A DNA stretch of 32,934 nucleotides, taken from an uncultured Eubacteriales bacterium. Lineage in GTDB: Bacteria > Bacillota > Clostridia > Oscillospirales > Acutalibacteraceae. Under the pieces are notes generated by a model. The model searched no databases and was not told where the DNA came from. It saw nothing but the letters and a program-made list of their open reading frames with translations. The translations under genes were made by a program, and so were the position numbers. Positions 7,376 to 15,052 of this stretch are shown piece after piece (position 1 is the stretch's first letter; each line of letters begins with the position of its first letter). The stretch spans positions 1-32,934 of the forward strand of contig CAKUME010000001.1 in the NCBI GenBank assembly GCA_934667575.1, in the 5' to 3' direction.

Positions 7376-7410
7376 GCGGCGGCTCCCGCGCGAATTGGGG
7401 GAGCTGCCGC
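7376..7410 (-). terminator. Probable terminator of the nucleoside hydrolase gene
   Basis: A twelve-base stem with one mismatch (GCGGCGGCTCCC against GGGAGCTGCCGC), then ATTTTGC on the minus strand. It lies about 30 bases past the hydrolase stop. The T-run is short. Confidence 0.6.
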
Positions 7411-7436
7411 ATGGTTGGTCGGTTTGCGCCGCGCGC

Positions 7437-8360
7437 TTATTCCGCACCGCCCAGCCGACGGAACATATCCGTGGCGAGCGCGTCGCGGTGGATGTCGGTC
7501 ACATAGCGAATCAACGGCCGATCCGGGTCGTAGCCGTAGTGATGGTCGTATTCGGGAATGGGCGCGGGGATCAGCCGGCTTTGCATAAACCGGTTTTCAT
7601 CGTTCATCAGCCACGCCGCGGCCGTCATGTCCCAAATCACGCGCGTCCATGCGGTGCCCGCCGCATATCCTTTCACCTCGTCCACCGTGTGCGTGCACAG
7701 GTAGTCCGCCAGCGGATTTTTGCCGCGCAGCCAGTGCTCCAGCTCCACACCCGACACCGTGAAGTGATCCACCACGCCGCAGCAGGGCAGCTGCACCAGC
7801 GGCGCGCCGCAGCCAAACACCACCCGCGCCGCGGCCACGTCCTGCTGCATATTGAATTCCGCCGTGTTGGGCCAATGCGTGGCGTGGCCGCCCAGCCACA
7901 CGATCACAATGTTTTCCGCCAGCGCGGGCTCCATCAGCAGCGCCGACGCCACATTGGTGATGGCGCCGATGGCCACCACATAAAGCGGGCGCGCGGGGCG
8001 GTATTCCGCTCCGAGCGCGACCAGCCGCCGGGCCGCCGGGGAATCCACCGGCGTGCGCTCGTCCGGCAGATAGCCGCGCGAGCCCTCAAACACCTCGGGC
8101 AGCAGGTCGCCGCGCCCCGCCAGCGTGAGCAGATTGCGAATTTCGGCCGCGCTTTTTACCATGCCGTCCTCCGGCGAGGTGGAATGCCCGTTCAAAAACG
8201 GCGCGGCGCAAATGGCGCGCAGCCGCACCTTTTCGCCGCAGTGCAGCAAATAGCTCAGCGCAAATTGGTCGTCGATCTCGTTGTAGGCGTCGGTGTCGAG
8301 CACCGCGTCCACCGGCCCCGTGGGCGGCAGCATGTTTTGCATCCGCTGTTCCTCTGTCAT
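7437..8360 (-). CDS. Inosine-uridine preferring nucleoside hydrolase family protein
   Basis: A 307-residue member of the nucleoside N-ribohydrolase family, which cleaves the N-glycosidic bond of ribonucleosides to give ribose and base. The calcium-binding aspartate cluster is near residues 22-32 (DTDAYNEIDDQFAL), a variant of the classical DTDxGxDD form. Further family marks are AIGAITNVASAL around residue 128 and NTAEFNMQQDVAAARVVF, matching the sugar-binding N-x-EFN-D region. AGGAGGAAACGATC precedes the ATG. Substrate specificity cannot be read. The gene is divergent from an AraC regulator, and the two promoters share a palindrome, so the regulator probably controls it. It ends at a hairpin terminator, so it is monocistronic. 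No signal peptide; cytoplasmic. Confidence 0.88.
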   Translation of the reverse strand: MTEEQRMQNMLPPTGPVDAVLDTDAYNEIDDQFALSYLLHCGEKVRLRAICAAPFLNGHSTSPEDGMVKSAAEIRNLLTLAGRGDLLPEVFEGSRGYLPDERTPVDSPAARRLVALGAEYRPARPLYVVAIGAITNVASALLMEPALAENIVIVWLGGHATHWPNTAEFNMQQDVAAARVVFGCGAPLVQLPCCGVVDHFTVSGVELEHWLRGKNPLADYLCTHTVDEVKGYAAGTAWTRVIWDMTAAAWLMNDENRFMQSRLIPAPIPEYDHHYGYDPDRPLIRYVTDIHRDALATDMFRRLGGAE

Positions 8361-8406
8361 GATCGTTTCCTCCTGCTTTTCAAAAGTTTTGGCTTTTCCT
8401 GCAAAA

Positions 8407-8439
8407 AGTATCGCATTTTTCGCGAAAATGTGCTATGAT
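8407..8439. promoter_or_regulatory. Divergent promoter region with shared palindromic operator
   Basis: A perfect twelve-base palindrome, TTTTCGCGAAAA (8417-8428), lies between a minus-strand -10 box GATACT (8412-8407) for the nucleoside hydrolase and a plus-strand -10 box TATGAT (8434-8439) for the AraC gene. Neither promoter has a good -35, as expected if an activator binds here. The -10 boxes lie so close that the two promoters overlap. Confidence 0.6.
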
Positions 8440-8498
8440 AAATGCCACGGTTCTTTGTATCAATCGGTTTTTTATTGAAAGACAGGGAGGAATACGGC

Positions 8499-9260
8499 AT
8501 GACGCTGCCCACGCTTTCCACCGCCTGGCAGACGACCCACCCCGCCGGCACGCACATTGCGCCCCACACGCACGACTGCTGGGAGCTGGTCTGCTACCGC
8601 ACCGGCGACGGCGACACCCAAATCGACGGCCGCCGCGGCACGATCGCCCCGCACACCTTTGCGCTCAATCCGCCCCATGCCCGCCACGACGAAACGCACC
8701 GCGCGCCCTGCACGCTGATCTGCGTCACGTTTGCCGACGAAGCCTGCGCGCTCGCGCCGGGGGTGTGGCCCGACGACGCCGGCGAAGTGGCCGCGCTCGC
8801 GCAGCGCCTGCTCGTGGAATGCCGCGATCAGCGCCCCGGCTACCGCCGCATGACGCAGCTGCTGCTCGCCGCGCTCGAAATTGCGGCGTGCCGCGCCCAA
8901 ACAACGCCCGGCCGCGTGCGGCGGCCGCGCAATCTGCGGTTTGCCGTGCGGTTTATCGACGAAAACTACGGCCGCCGGATCCGAATTTCGGACCTGGCGG
9001 CCGCCTATGGCTACGGGTACGACTATTTTCAGCACAGCTTTCGCGCCGCCGTGGGCTGTTCGCCGCAGCAATATTTGCAGCGCGTGCGGCTGGCCGCGGC
9101 CGCCGAGCGCCTGCGCCAAACCGCCGACTCCTGCACGCAGATCGCGCTGGACTGCGGTTTTTACGACAGCGCGCAGTTTTCGGCGCAGTTTCGCGCCGCC
9201 ATGGGCTGCACGCCCACGGCCTATCGCGCCGCGCACCGTGCCGCGCCGCCGGTCAAATAA
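8499..9260 (+). CDS. AraC-family transcriptional regulator
   Basis: A 253-residue AraC-type regulator. Residues 10-80 form a cupin-like sensing domain: an HxH start (THDCWELVCY), GDGDTQIDG and HARHDE resemble the two-His cupin motifs. The C-terminal 100 residues carry the paired helix-turn-helix: ISDLAAAYGYGYDYFQHSFR followed by AVGCSPQQYLQRVRL, then CTQIALDCGFYDSAQFSAQFR with MGCTPTAYR. The ATG at 8499 has AGGGAGGAA eight bases upstream; an earlier in-frame ATG at 8442 lies at the promoter and is rejected. The ligand is unknown. Its position divergent from a nucleoside hydrolase suggests it responds to a nucleoside or ribose-type molecule, which is inference only. Confidence 0.88.
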   Translation: MTLPTLSTAWQTTHPAGTHIAPHTHDCWELVCYRTGDGDTQIDGRRGTIAPHTFALNPPHARHDETHRAPCTLICVTFADEACALAPGVWPDDAGEVAALAQRLLVECRDQRPGYRRMTQLLLAALEIAACRAQTTPGRVRRPRNLRFAVRFIDENYGRRIRISDLAAAYGYGYDYFQHSFRAAVGCSPQQYLQRVRLAAAAERLRQTADSCTQIALDCGFYDSAQFSAQFRAAMGCTPTAYRAAHRAAPPVK

Positions 9261-9311
9261 AAAACGCCGCGCGGCGGGCTTTTGCCTGCCGCACAGCGTC
9301 TGCGTTTTTTT
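9259..9311. terminator. Bidirectional terminator between AraC and LOG genes
   Basis: A nested hairpin: an inner stem GCGGCGGGC with GCCTGCCGC (one mismatch, TTTT loop) within outer AAAAACGC and GCGTTTTT arms. It gives T-runs on both strands and separates two convergent genes. Confidence 0.8.
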
Positions 9312-9315
9312 ACGT

Positions 9316-9882
9316 TTACACCGGTTTTTGGGGCTCCGCCGGGGGCTGCGGACGCGCCAGCGCATCCAGCAGTGCGGCTCCGTCGTCCGTCACGGTGAAC
9401 AAATCGAAGCATTGCTCGCCCAAAAAGCCCTCGTCGGCCGCATGGCGCATGGCGGCAAGCAGCGGGTCGAAATACCCGCGCACATTGAACACCGCAATGG
9501 GCTTGTTGTGCCGCCCCAGCTGCCGCAGCGTGAGCACTTCAAAAAATTCCTCAAATGTGCCGATGCCGCCCGGCGCCATAATGAATGCGTCCGAGAGCTG
9601 CTCCATTTTTTCTTTGCGCTCGCGCATCGTTTCGGTGCGGATCAGCGTGGTGCAGCGCGCAAACAAAATGCCGTCCGACTCAAAAAAGCGCGGTGCAACG
9701 CCGCAAACGGTGCCGCCCGCCGAAACCGCCCCGCGCGCGGCTGCGCCCATCAGCCCGTGGCCGCCGCCGCCAAACACCAGCCCGTGGCCGCGCCGGGCAA
9801 GCTCCGCCCCCAGCGCTTCGGTTTCCGCAATGTATTCCGGCGCAATGTCATCACTGGACGCGCCGTAAACACAAATGTTCAT
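9316..9882 (-). CDS. LOG family protein (nucleotide 5'-monophosphate phosphoribohydrolase-like)
   Basis: A 188-residue Rossmann-fold protein of the LOG group, often mis-annotated as lysine decarboxylase. Well-studied members remove ribose 5-phosphate from cytokinin nucleotides or AMP. Diagnostic parts are the N-terminal MNICVYGAS, the glycine-rich LVFGGGGHGLMGAAA near residues 35-50, the conserved METMRERK-like segment (RTETMRERKEKM), and PGGIGTFEEFFE, the family PGGxGTxxE motif near residue 105. The ATG at 9882 is preferred to one 51 bases upstream because GGGGAG lies six bases before it. Bacterial members outside plant-associated species usually have unknown physiological substrates. It lies 88 bases after the aminotransferase and may be cotranscribed; the gap holds a small hairpin without T-run. 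Confidence 0.87.
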   Translation of the reverse strand: MNICVYGASSDDIAPEYIAETEALGAELARRGHGLVFGGGGHGLMGAAARGAVSAGGTVCGVAPRFFESDGILFARCTTLIRTETMRERKEKMEQLSDAFIMAPGGIGTFEEFFEVLTLRQLGRHNKPIAVFNVRGYFDPLLAAMRHAADEGFLGEQCFDLFTVTDDGAALLDALARPQPPAEPQKPV

Positions 9883-9970
9883 CTGTGTCTCCCCTTTTAT
9901 GTTGTTTTGTGATTCCGCTTTTTTCATGAGCATGGGTGTTCAACGGCCCGGGCGGTGCGCATCCGCACCG

Positions 9971-11161
9971 TTACCGGCGCAGCGCCGCCGAAAATTCCTC
10001 GCCCAAAATGCGAATGCCCTCCGTAATGCGCTCGTCGGTCATGGTGGAATAATTCAGCCGCAGGCCGCTGCACGGCGCGTCCATGTCCGTCATAAACGTG
10101 CTGCCCGGCACAAACACCACCTTGCGTGCTAGGCACGTCGGCGCGAGCTTGGCCGTGTCGATGCCGTGGCCCAAATCGCACCAGATAAACAGGCCGCCGT
10201 TCGGGCGCGTCCAATGTGCGTCCGCCGGGAAAAATTCGTCCATCGCCCGGAGCATGGTTCCGCATTTTTGGCGATAAAGCGCCCGCATGCGAACGATCAG
10301 CGCATCCAGATCGTAGCGCTTCATATATTCCGCTGCAAGCAGCTGCGTGAGCATCGGCGTGTGCACGTCCTCCACCTGCTTGGCGACCACGAGCTTTTGC
10401 ACCAGCGTCCGGTTGGCGCACACAAAGCCCAGCCGCAGCCCCGGCGCCAGAATTTTGGAAAACGATCCGCAATACACCACGCGGCCGTCGGTGTCGAGCG
10501 TTTTGATCGGCGCGGTTTTCTCGCCGTCGAACGTCAGCTCGCCGTAGGGATTATCCTCGATGATGATCAAATGGTGCCGGCGCGCAATTTCATACACCGC
10601 GCGGCGGCGCGCCGCCGGCATGGTCACGCCCATGGGGTTTTGGAACGTGGGAATGGTGTAGATCACCTTGCCGCCCGGGTTCGCCGCAATGGCGCGTTCG
10701 AGCGCGTCGGGCTGCATGCCCGCGTCGTCCATCGCCACGCCCACCAGCTTTGCGCCGAACGAACGGAACGCGTTGAGCGCGCCGATAAAGCTCGGCTCCT
10801 CCACAAACACCACGTCGCCCTCGTTCACCAGGTTTTTCGCCGTGAGGTCAATGCCCTGCTGCCCGCCCGAAACGATCAGCACTTCATCGTCGGGCGAACC
10901 GATGCCGTCGCGCTGTAGGCGCGCCCGCACCGCATCGCGCAGCGGGCCGTAGCCCTCGGTCACGCCGTATTGCAGCGCCGTCACGGGCTCGTGCGCGAGC
11001 ACGTCCGCCGCAATTTCCGCCAGCTCCTGCGCCGGAAACAGCTCGGGCGCCGGGTTGCCGCCCGCCAGCGAAATATAGCTCGGGTCGCCCGCCACCTTAA
11101 AAATCTCCCGAATCGCGGAGCCCTTGAGCCCCTTCATCCGGTTCGAAAATTCATATTCCAT
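9971..11161 (-). CDS. PLP-dependent aminotransferase, class I/II (2-aminoadipate aminotransferase-like)
   Basis: A 396-residue fold-type I aminotransferase. Landmarks: SLAGGNPAPELFP near the N-terminus (substrate gate of the LysN/kynurenine aminotransferase group), LQYGVTEGYGPLRDAV, the cofactor-contacting YTIPTFQNPMGVTM and IIEDNPYGEL, and the PLP lysine in SGSFSKILAPGLRLGF around residue 230. The C-terminal LRLNYST carries the Arg that binds the substrate carboxylate. It resembles the aminotransferase half of MocR proteins but has no GntR domain. The second ATG (11161) is chosen because AAGGG abuts the first one (11170) and sits nine bases before the second. The amino-acid substrate is unclear; adipate-type, aromatic and branched-chain specificities all occur in this group. 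Confidence 0.9.
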   Translation of the reverse strand: MEYEFSNRMKGLKGSAIREIFKVAGDPSYISLAGGNPAPELFPAQELAEIAADVLAHEPVTALQYGVTEGYGPLRDAVRARLQRDGIGSPDDEVLIVSGGQQGIDLTAKNLVNEGDVVFVEEPSFIGALNAFRSFGAKLVGVAMDDAGMQPDALERAIAANPGGKVIYTIPTFQNPMGVTMPAARRRAVYEIARRHHLIIIEDNPYGELTFDGEKTAPIKTLDTDGRVVYCGSFSKILAPGLRLGFVCANRTLVQKLVVAKQVEDVHTPMLTQLLAAEYMKRYDLDALIVRMRALYRQKCGTMLRAMDEFFPADAHWTRPNGGLFIWCDLGHGIDTAKLAPTCLARKVVFVPGSTFMTDMDAPCSGLRLNYSTMTDERITEGIRILGEEFSAALRR

Positions 11162-11209
11162 GTTCGTCATCCCTTCCGCCGCGCTGCGCGTGCACAGCGC
11201 ACTGATACC

Positions 11210-11238
11210 ATTTTAGCACAGCTTGTGCCGCAATGCAA
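11210..11238 (-). promoter_or_regulatory. Promoter of the aminotransferase gene
   Basis: TTGCAT (11238-11233), 17 bases, TAAAAT (11215-11210) on the minus strand. Confidence 0.7.
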
Positions 11239-11287
11239 TCAACTTGCGCACAAAAACCCAAAAAATCGGCTTTTGTGCCTCGGGCCG

Positions 11288-12013
11288 CTACCGCACCGCA
11301 ACCGCGCCCAGCACCTCACCCACCTTGGCGTGCAGCACCAGCTCGGCCGCCCCGTCGGCGGGCGTGGGATCGCGGTTGATCAGCACCAGATGCGCGCCGC
11401 GAAAATAGCGGATCAGCCCCGCCGCCGGATAGACCGCCAGCGACGTGCCCGCGATCAACAGGGTGTCCGCCGCCGCAATGGCCGCGACCGCCTCGTTCAC
11501 CACCGCCTCGTCGAGCGGCTCCTCATACAGCACCACCTCCGGCTTAATCACGCCGCCGCATTCCGGGCAGTGCGGCACGCCCGAAGCATGCAGCACCGCG
11601 TCGAGCCCAAACCGCGCGCCGCAGCGCATGCAGCGGTTGCGGTGCACCGACCCGTGCAGCTCCAGCACCCGTCGGCTCCCCGCCGCCTGATGCAGGCCGT
11701 CGATGTTCTGCGTCACGATCGCTTCGAGCCGGTTTGCGCGTTCCAGCTCCGCGAGCTTGCGGTGCGCCGCGTTGGGCTGCGCCTGCGGGAACAGCAAATG
11801 GTTCCGGTAAAATTCGTAGAATTCGTCGGGATGCGCCATAAAAAAGCGATGGCTCAAAATTTCCTCCGGCGGAATGCGCTGTTTTTGCCGATAAAGCCCC
11901 TCGGCCGACCGAAAATCCGGGATGCCGCTCTCGGTGGACACGCCCGCCCCGCCAAAAAATACGATGTGACGGCTGTGATCGACGATTTTCTGCAATTGCG
12001 CCCGTTCGTTCAT
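11288..12013 (-). CDS. Sir2-family NAD-dependent protein deacylase
   Basis: A complete 241-residue sirtuin that removes acyl groups from protein lysines using NAD. The NAD-binding motif GGAGVSTESGIPDFRS spans residues 21-36. TQNIDGLHQAAG lies at 101-112, and the catalytic H120 is in LHGS. Four zinc-binding cysteines are present (C128, C131, C149, C152). Near the end GTSLAVYPAAGL and VLINRDPT complete the Rossmann fold. The protein lacks the Ala-Tyr-Arg pattern I would use to call a CobB-type desuccinylase with confidence. The ATG at 12013 has GGAGGGCGAACCGC just upstream; 31 bases separate it from the C_GCAxxG gene, so the two form an operon. Confidence 0.93.
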   Translation of the reverse strand: MNERAQLQKIVDHSRHIVFFGGAGVSTESGIPDFRSAEGLYRQKQRIPPEEILSHRFFMAHPDEFYEFYRNHLLFPQAQPNAAHRKLAELERANRLEAIVTQNIDGLHQAAGSRRVLELHGSVHRNRCMRCGARFGLDAVLHASGVPHCPECGGVIKPEVVLYEEPLDEAVVNEAVAAIAAADTLLIAGTSLAVYPAAGLIRYFRGAHLVLINRDPTPADGAAELVLHAKVGEVLGAVAVR

Positions 12014-12044
12014 GCGGTTCGCCCTCCGTTTCGCGCATTTGTGT

Positions 12045-12515
12045 TTACCCTTCGTGCGGTTCGTCCGCGCGGGCCAGCTCGCGCGCCAAAATTTCCGCCG
12101 CGCAGCCCACCAGCTCCACGCACGGGCGCTTGCGGTAATATTCCGCCGTGCGTGCGTCGGGCGTGGGCGCGGTGTCGTGCGCTTCCGGCCCGCGCAGCAG
12201 CTCGCGGCAAAGAATGGAGCCGTTTTCGGCGCGGAACGCCGCCGCAACGCGCTGAATGCGCGCATAGTGCTCGGCCTTTTCGGTGCGCGCGGCCGGGTCG
12301 CTGTAGCCGCAGATCGCCCCTGCGGCCATAAACGCGCCGCTCAGCGTGCCGCACACCTCGCGCATGCGCCCCATGCCGCCGCCGAACGACGAGGCCAGCC
12401 GCGCCGCCAGCTCGGGCGGCAGCCCGGTTTCGTCGCCGAACGCCAGCAGCACGGCCTGCGCGCAGTTATAGCCCTGCTGAAAAAACGCCTTCGCTTTTTG
12501 TGCATGAATATCCAT
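12045..12515 (-). CDS. C_GCAxxG_C_C family redox protein
   Basis: A 156-residue protein of the C-GCAxxG-C-C family, named for its conserved cysteines. Visible are the first cysteine in YNCAQAVL (residue 18), the glycine stretch SFGGGMGRMREVCGTLSGAFMA (the family core, here VCGTLSG), then LCRELL and the paired cysteines in RPCVELVGCAAEIL. Family members are proposed to bind a metal or to be redox active, but the biochemical role is not established. It is cytoplasmic, with no signal peptide. It is the first gene of a two-gene operon with the sirtuin and is preceded by a good promoter at 12586-12614. The start codon ATG has an AAAGGAATGGGGAA site before it. Confidence 0.88.
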   Translation of the reverse strand: MDIHAQKAKAFFQQGYNCAQAVLLAFGDETGLPPELAARLASSFGGGMGRMREVCGTLSGAFMAAGAICGYSDPAARTEKAEHYARIQRVAAAFRAENGSILCRELLRGPEAHDTAPTPDARTAEYYRKRPCVELVGCAAEILARELARADEPHEG

Positions 12516-12585
12516 GATTCCCCATTCCTTTCGTTCCTTATGTCCCGGCCTTCACCGCGCGCCGGGGCGTTTGCATTCAATCTAT

Positions 12586-12614
12586 ATTATACTCCTCCGC
12601 GCGCGCGGCTGCAA
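12586..12614 (-). promoter_or_regulatory. Promoter of the C_GCAxxG/sirtuin operon
   Basis: TTGCAG (12614-12609), 17 bases, TATAAT (12591-12586) on the minus strand. Confidence 0.75.
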
Positions 12615-12648
12615 TGCTTTTCGGCATTTTTTGCGCCGTTTTGCCCGC

Positions 12649-12673
12649 CGACGGCATGCGCCGGCGGGTTCCA
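12649..12673. other. Hairpin between divergent promoters
   Basis: CCCGCCG and CGGCGGG form a seven-base stem within the spacer between the C_GCAxxG operon and the deoR-type gene. No T-run follows on either strand. Its function is unclear; it could be a regulator site. Confidence 0.3.
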
Positions 12674-12722
12674 CGCCCGTGCGCAATATTTGAAACTTGC
12701 CGCAGTTTTTTACATTTTGCTC

Positions 12723-12750
12723 TTGACAAATGCCCGCGAACGCGTATAAT
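12723..12750 (+). promoter_or_regulatory. Promoter of the DeoR-type regulator gene
   Basis: TTGACA (12723-12728), a 16-base spacer, TATAAT (12745-12750). The predicted transcript starts about 30 bases before the TTG start codon. Confidence 0.85.
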
Positions 12751-12787
12751 AGGGTTGTAATTTGCATTTGTGTGGAGGTTGTTGTAT

Positions 12788-13582
12788 TTGTTTGCAAACG
12801 AACGATATGCCGCCATCCTGCGTCGGCTGCAGGCGCAGGGCTCCGTGACCGTTGCGGAGCTCATGGAAGCCTTTGGCGTTTCCATTGAAACCGTCCGGCG
12901 CGACCTCGCGCACCTGGAAGCGCAAAACGCGCTTGCGCGCGTGCACGGCGGCGCGGTGCGGGTGGAGCAGCTGCGCCCCATGGCCGCGCTGGCGCAGCGG
13001 CGGCTCGAATGCCCCGCGCAAAAGCGCGCGGTGGCCAACGCCGCGGCGGCGCTGCTGCACGAAGATGATTGGATCTTTCTCGACAGCGGCAGCACGGCGC
13101 TGCTCACCGCGCAGGCGCTCCGCGCGCGGTTCCGCCACCTTTCCGTGATCACCAACTCGCTGGAGGTGTTTTCGTGCCTGGCGGAGGGCGGCGACTTTTC
13201 GCTCTACCTCGCGGGCGGCGAATACATGCCCGCCGAGCAGGCGTTTTTTGGCGCGCAAACGCTGAGCTTCATCCGCTCGTTCCACACCGTGCACGCATTG
13301 ATCTGCCCCTCCTCCATCTCGCTGCGCAACGGCGTTTGCGATTTTATCGCGCCGTTGATGGACGTGCAGCGCGCGATGATGGAATGCACCGACGAAACCG
13401 TATTTTTGGCCGACAGCGCCAAGTTTCAGGCGGCCGCGCCGCTGCGGCTCTGCCCGCTTTCGCCCGCCCAGCGCATCGTCACGGACGCATCGCTGCCGCC
13501 GGAGCTGGCCGCCGCGTTCCGCGATGCGTCGCTGCACATCGACTGCACCGCCGTGCCCGAAGCAGCGCCCCACCGGCCGTAA
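12788..13582 (+). CDS. DeoR-family transcriptional regulator
   Basis: A DeoR/GlpR-type repressor of 264 residues. The N-terminal winged helix-turn-helix reads AAILRRLQAQGSVTVAELMEAF then SIETVRRDLAHLEAQ and RVHGGAV, the classic DeoR signature. The remainder is the sugar-phosphate-sensing domain related to phosphosugar isomerases, with FLDSGSTA near residue 98, VITNSLEVF and LADSAKF. No ATG is available at the family's expected start. TTG at 12788 gives the N-terminus FANERYAAIL, aligning with the usual MxxEERxxxIL, and GGAGG lies nine bases before it. The MFS transporter gene follows after 136 bases on the same strand, making it the likely cotranscribed target. DeoR proteins usually respond to phosphorylated sugars, which agrees with an organophosphate-type transporter. 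Confidence 0.88.
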   Translation: MFANERYAAILRRLQAQGSVTVAELMEAFGVSIETVRRDLAHLEAQNALARVHGGAVRVEQLRPMAALAQRRLECPAQKRAVANAAAALLHEDDWIFLDSGSTALLTAQALRARFRHLSVITNSLEVFSCLAEGGDFSLYLAGGEYMPAEQAFFGAQTLSFIRSFHTVHALICPSSISLRNGVCDFIAPLMDVQRAMMECTDETVFLADSAKFQAAAPLRLCPLSPAQRIVTDASLPPELAAAFRDASLHIDCTAVPEAAPHRP

Positions 13583-13718
13583 TCGGCGGCATGCGGCATG
13601 CGCCGCGCGAACGGCTCCCATGCATCCTCCTTTGTCGCCCGTGCTTTTGGGCCGCGCGCCCGGCCGCACGGGATTTGTGGATTTGTGTGGATTTGAAAAA
13701 GAAAGAAGGACGATTCCC

Positions 13719-14951
13719 ATGAACAAAAAAGCGTTTCCCGGGTTTGCGCTGCTGTGCTGCCTGGTCTATTTTTGCGGCTACTTTAACCGCCTCGACTACG
13801 CCGCTGCGCTCACCGCCATTATTCAGGACACCGGCATCACCCGGAGCGCCGCGTCGGTGGCCGTCACCGGCATTTTTATCACCTACGGCGCCGGGCAGCT
13901 GCTCAGCGGATTGCTGGGCGATCGCTTTTCGCCCCGGTTCATCATCACGGCGGGGCTGATTGGCACCGCGGCGTGCAACGTGGCCATGACGCTGCCCGTG
14001 GGCGTGGCCGTGATGACCGCGGTGTGGTGCGTGAACGGCGTGTTTCAGGCCATGCTCTGGCCGCCGATGGTGCGCGCCATGGCCGAGCGCTTTTCCCCCG
14101 ATGAATACCGTCGGGCGTGCGCGTGGGTGTCGGCAGCCGCCAGCGTGGCCACGGTGCTGATCTATCTGCTGGTGCCGGCCTGTTTGGCGCTGGGCAGCTG
14201 GCGCTGGGCGTTCGTGTTTTCGGCGGTGTTTGCCGTTGCCGTCGCCGCGGTGTGGGCCACGCAATATGCCAAATTCTCCGTGCGCAGCCCCGCACCCGAA
14301 GAAGAAGCGGCCGCCGCGCCCGAACCGGCGTCCGACGGCGCGCACCCCAGCCTGCTCCGCCTGCTCTTGGCATCCGGCCTGCCGCTGGCGCTGTCGGCCA
14401 TCGCGCTTCAGGGCATTCTGCGTGACGGCGTGCTCACATGGGTGCCGGAATATGTAAAATCCGAATTTCACCTGGACGCCGGCGCATCCATTTTGTCCAC
14501 GGTCATCCTGCCGCTGTTCAGCATTTTCAGCGTGTTCGCGGCCACGGCGCTGCTGCGCGCGGTGCGCAGCGAAACGCTGGCGGGCGGGCTGTGCTTTGGC
14601 GTGGGCGCGGCGGCGGCCACCGTGCTGGCGCTCTGCCGCCCCGGCTCCATTGCCGTCACGCTGGTGCTCATGGCGCTCATTGTGGGCGCCATGCACGGAG
14701 TGAACATGATCCTCACCTGCCACATGCCTGCGCACTTTGCCGCCGTGGGCGCGGTGAGCGGCATTTCCGGCTTGGTGAACATGTTCACCTATCTGGGCAG
14801 CGCCGTTTCGGCCTACGGCATCGCCGCCTGCTCGGAGCGCTTTGGCTGGGGCTTCACCCTGACCGCATGGATGGTCGTGGCATGGGCCGGCACCGCCGCG
14901 TGCCTGTTTGTCACCCCGCAGTGGCATCGCTTTTGCCGCAAGCATGCGTGA
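13719..14951 (+). CDS. MFS transporter, probably organophosphate:phosphate antiporter (GlpT/UhpT-like) group
   Basis: A 410-residue major facilitator with about twelve hydrophobic segments in two halves, separated near residue 200 by an acidic Ala/Glu/Pro-rich cytoplasmic loop (APEEEAAAAPEP). The start YFCGYFNRLDYAAALTAI and the loop after helix 2, GLLGDRFSPRFII, fit the MFS signature. The seventh helix region LRDGVLTWVPEYVKSEF matches the GlpT/UhpT-type pattern (LRxGVxxWxPxYL). On that basis a phosphorylated sugar or glycerol phosphate is the likely substrate; this is inference. AAGAAGGA lies eight bases before the ATG at 13719; longer in-frame starts lie inside the regulator gene. It follows the DeoR-type gene and ends at a strong hairpin. 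No matching catabolic enzyme lies next to it. Confidence 0.85.
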   Translation: MNKKAFPGFALLCCLVYFCGYFNRLDYAAALTAIIQDTGITRSAASVAVTGIFITYGAGQLLSGLLGDRFSPRFIITAGLIGTAACNVAMTLPVGVAVMTAVWCVNGVFQAMLWPPMVRAMAERFSPDEYRRACAWVSAAASVATVLIYLLVPACLALGSWRWAFVFSAVFAVAVAAVWATQYAKFSVRSPAPEEEAAAAPEPASDGAHPSLLRLLLASGLPLALSAIALQGILRDGVLTWVPEYVKSEFHLDAGASILSTVILPLFSIFSVFAATALLRAVRSETLAGGLCFGVGAAAATVLALCRPGSIAVTLVLMALIVGAMHGVNMILTCHMPAHFAAVGAVSGISGLVNMFTYLGSAVSAYGIAACSERFGWGFTLTAWMVVAWAGTAACLFVTPQWHRFCRKHA

Positions 14952-14988
14952 CCCCTGCACATTTCTGCATTTTTCGCCCGACAATCAC

Positions 14989-15020
14989 AAAGCGCGTGCG
15001 CAAAGGAGCGCACGCGCTTT
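14989..15020. terminator. Terminator between MFS and sugar kinase genes
   Basis: A thirteen-base perfect stem (AAAGCGCGTGCGC with GCGCACGCGCTTT) and a six-base loop between convergent genes. The T-runs after it are short on both strands, but the stem is very stable. Confidence 0.8.
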
Positions 15021-15052
15021 GTTAAAAAAATTGTATCCGCTTAGCCGCTTCG

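Noticed and set aside
12516..12787. Possible small gene in the divergent region
   Set aside because: Only promoter boxes, a hairpin and a leader are visible; the open frames overlap these and lack ribosome sites.
13479..14984. 501-codon minus-strand frame opposite the MFS gene
   Set aside because: Low-complexity Gly/Arg/His composition; the plus strand encodes a clear membrane transporter.
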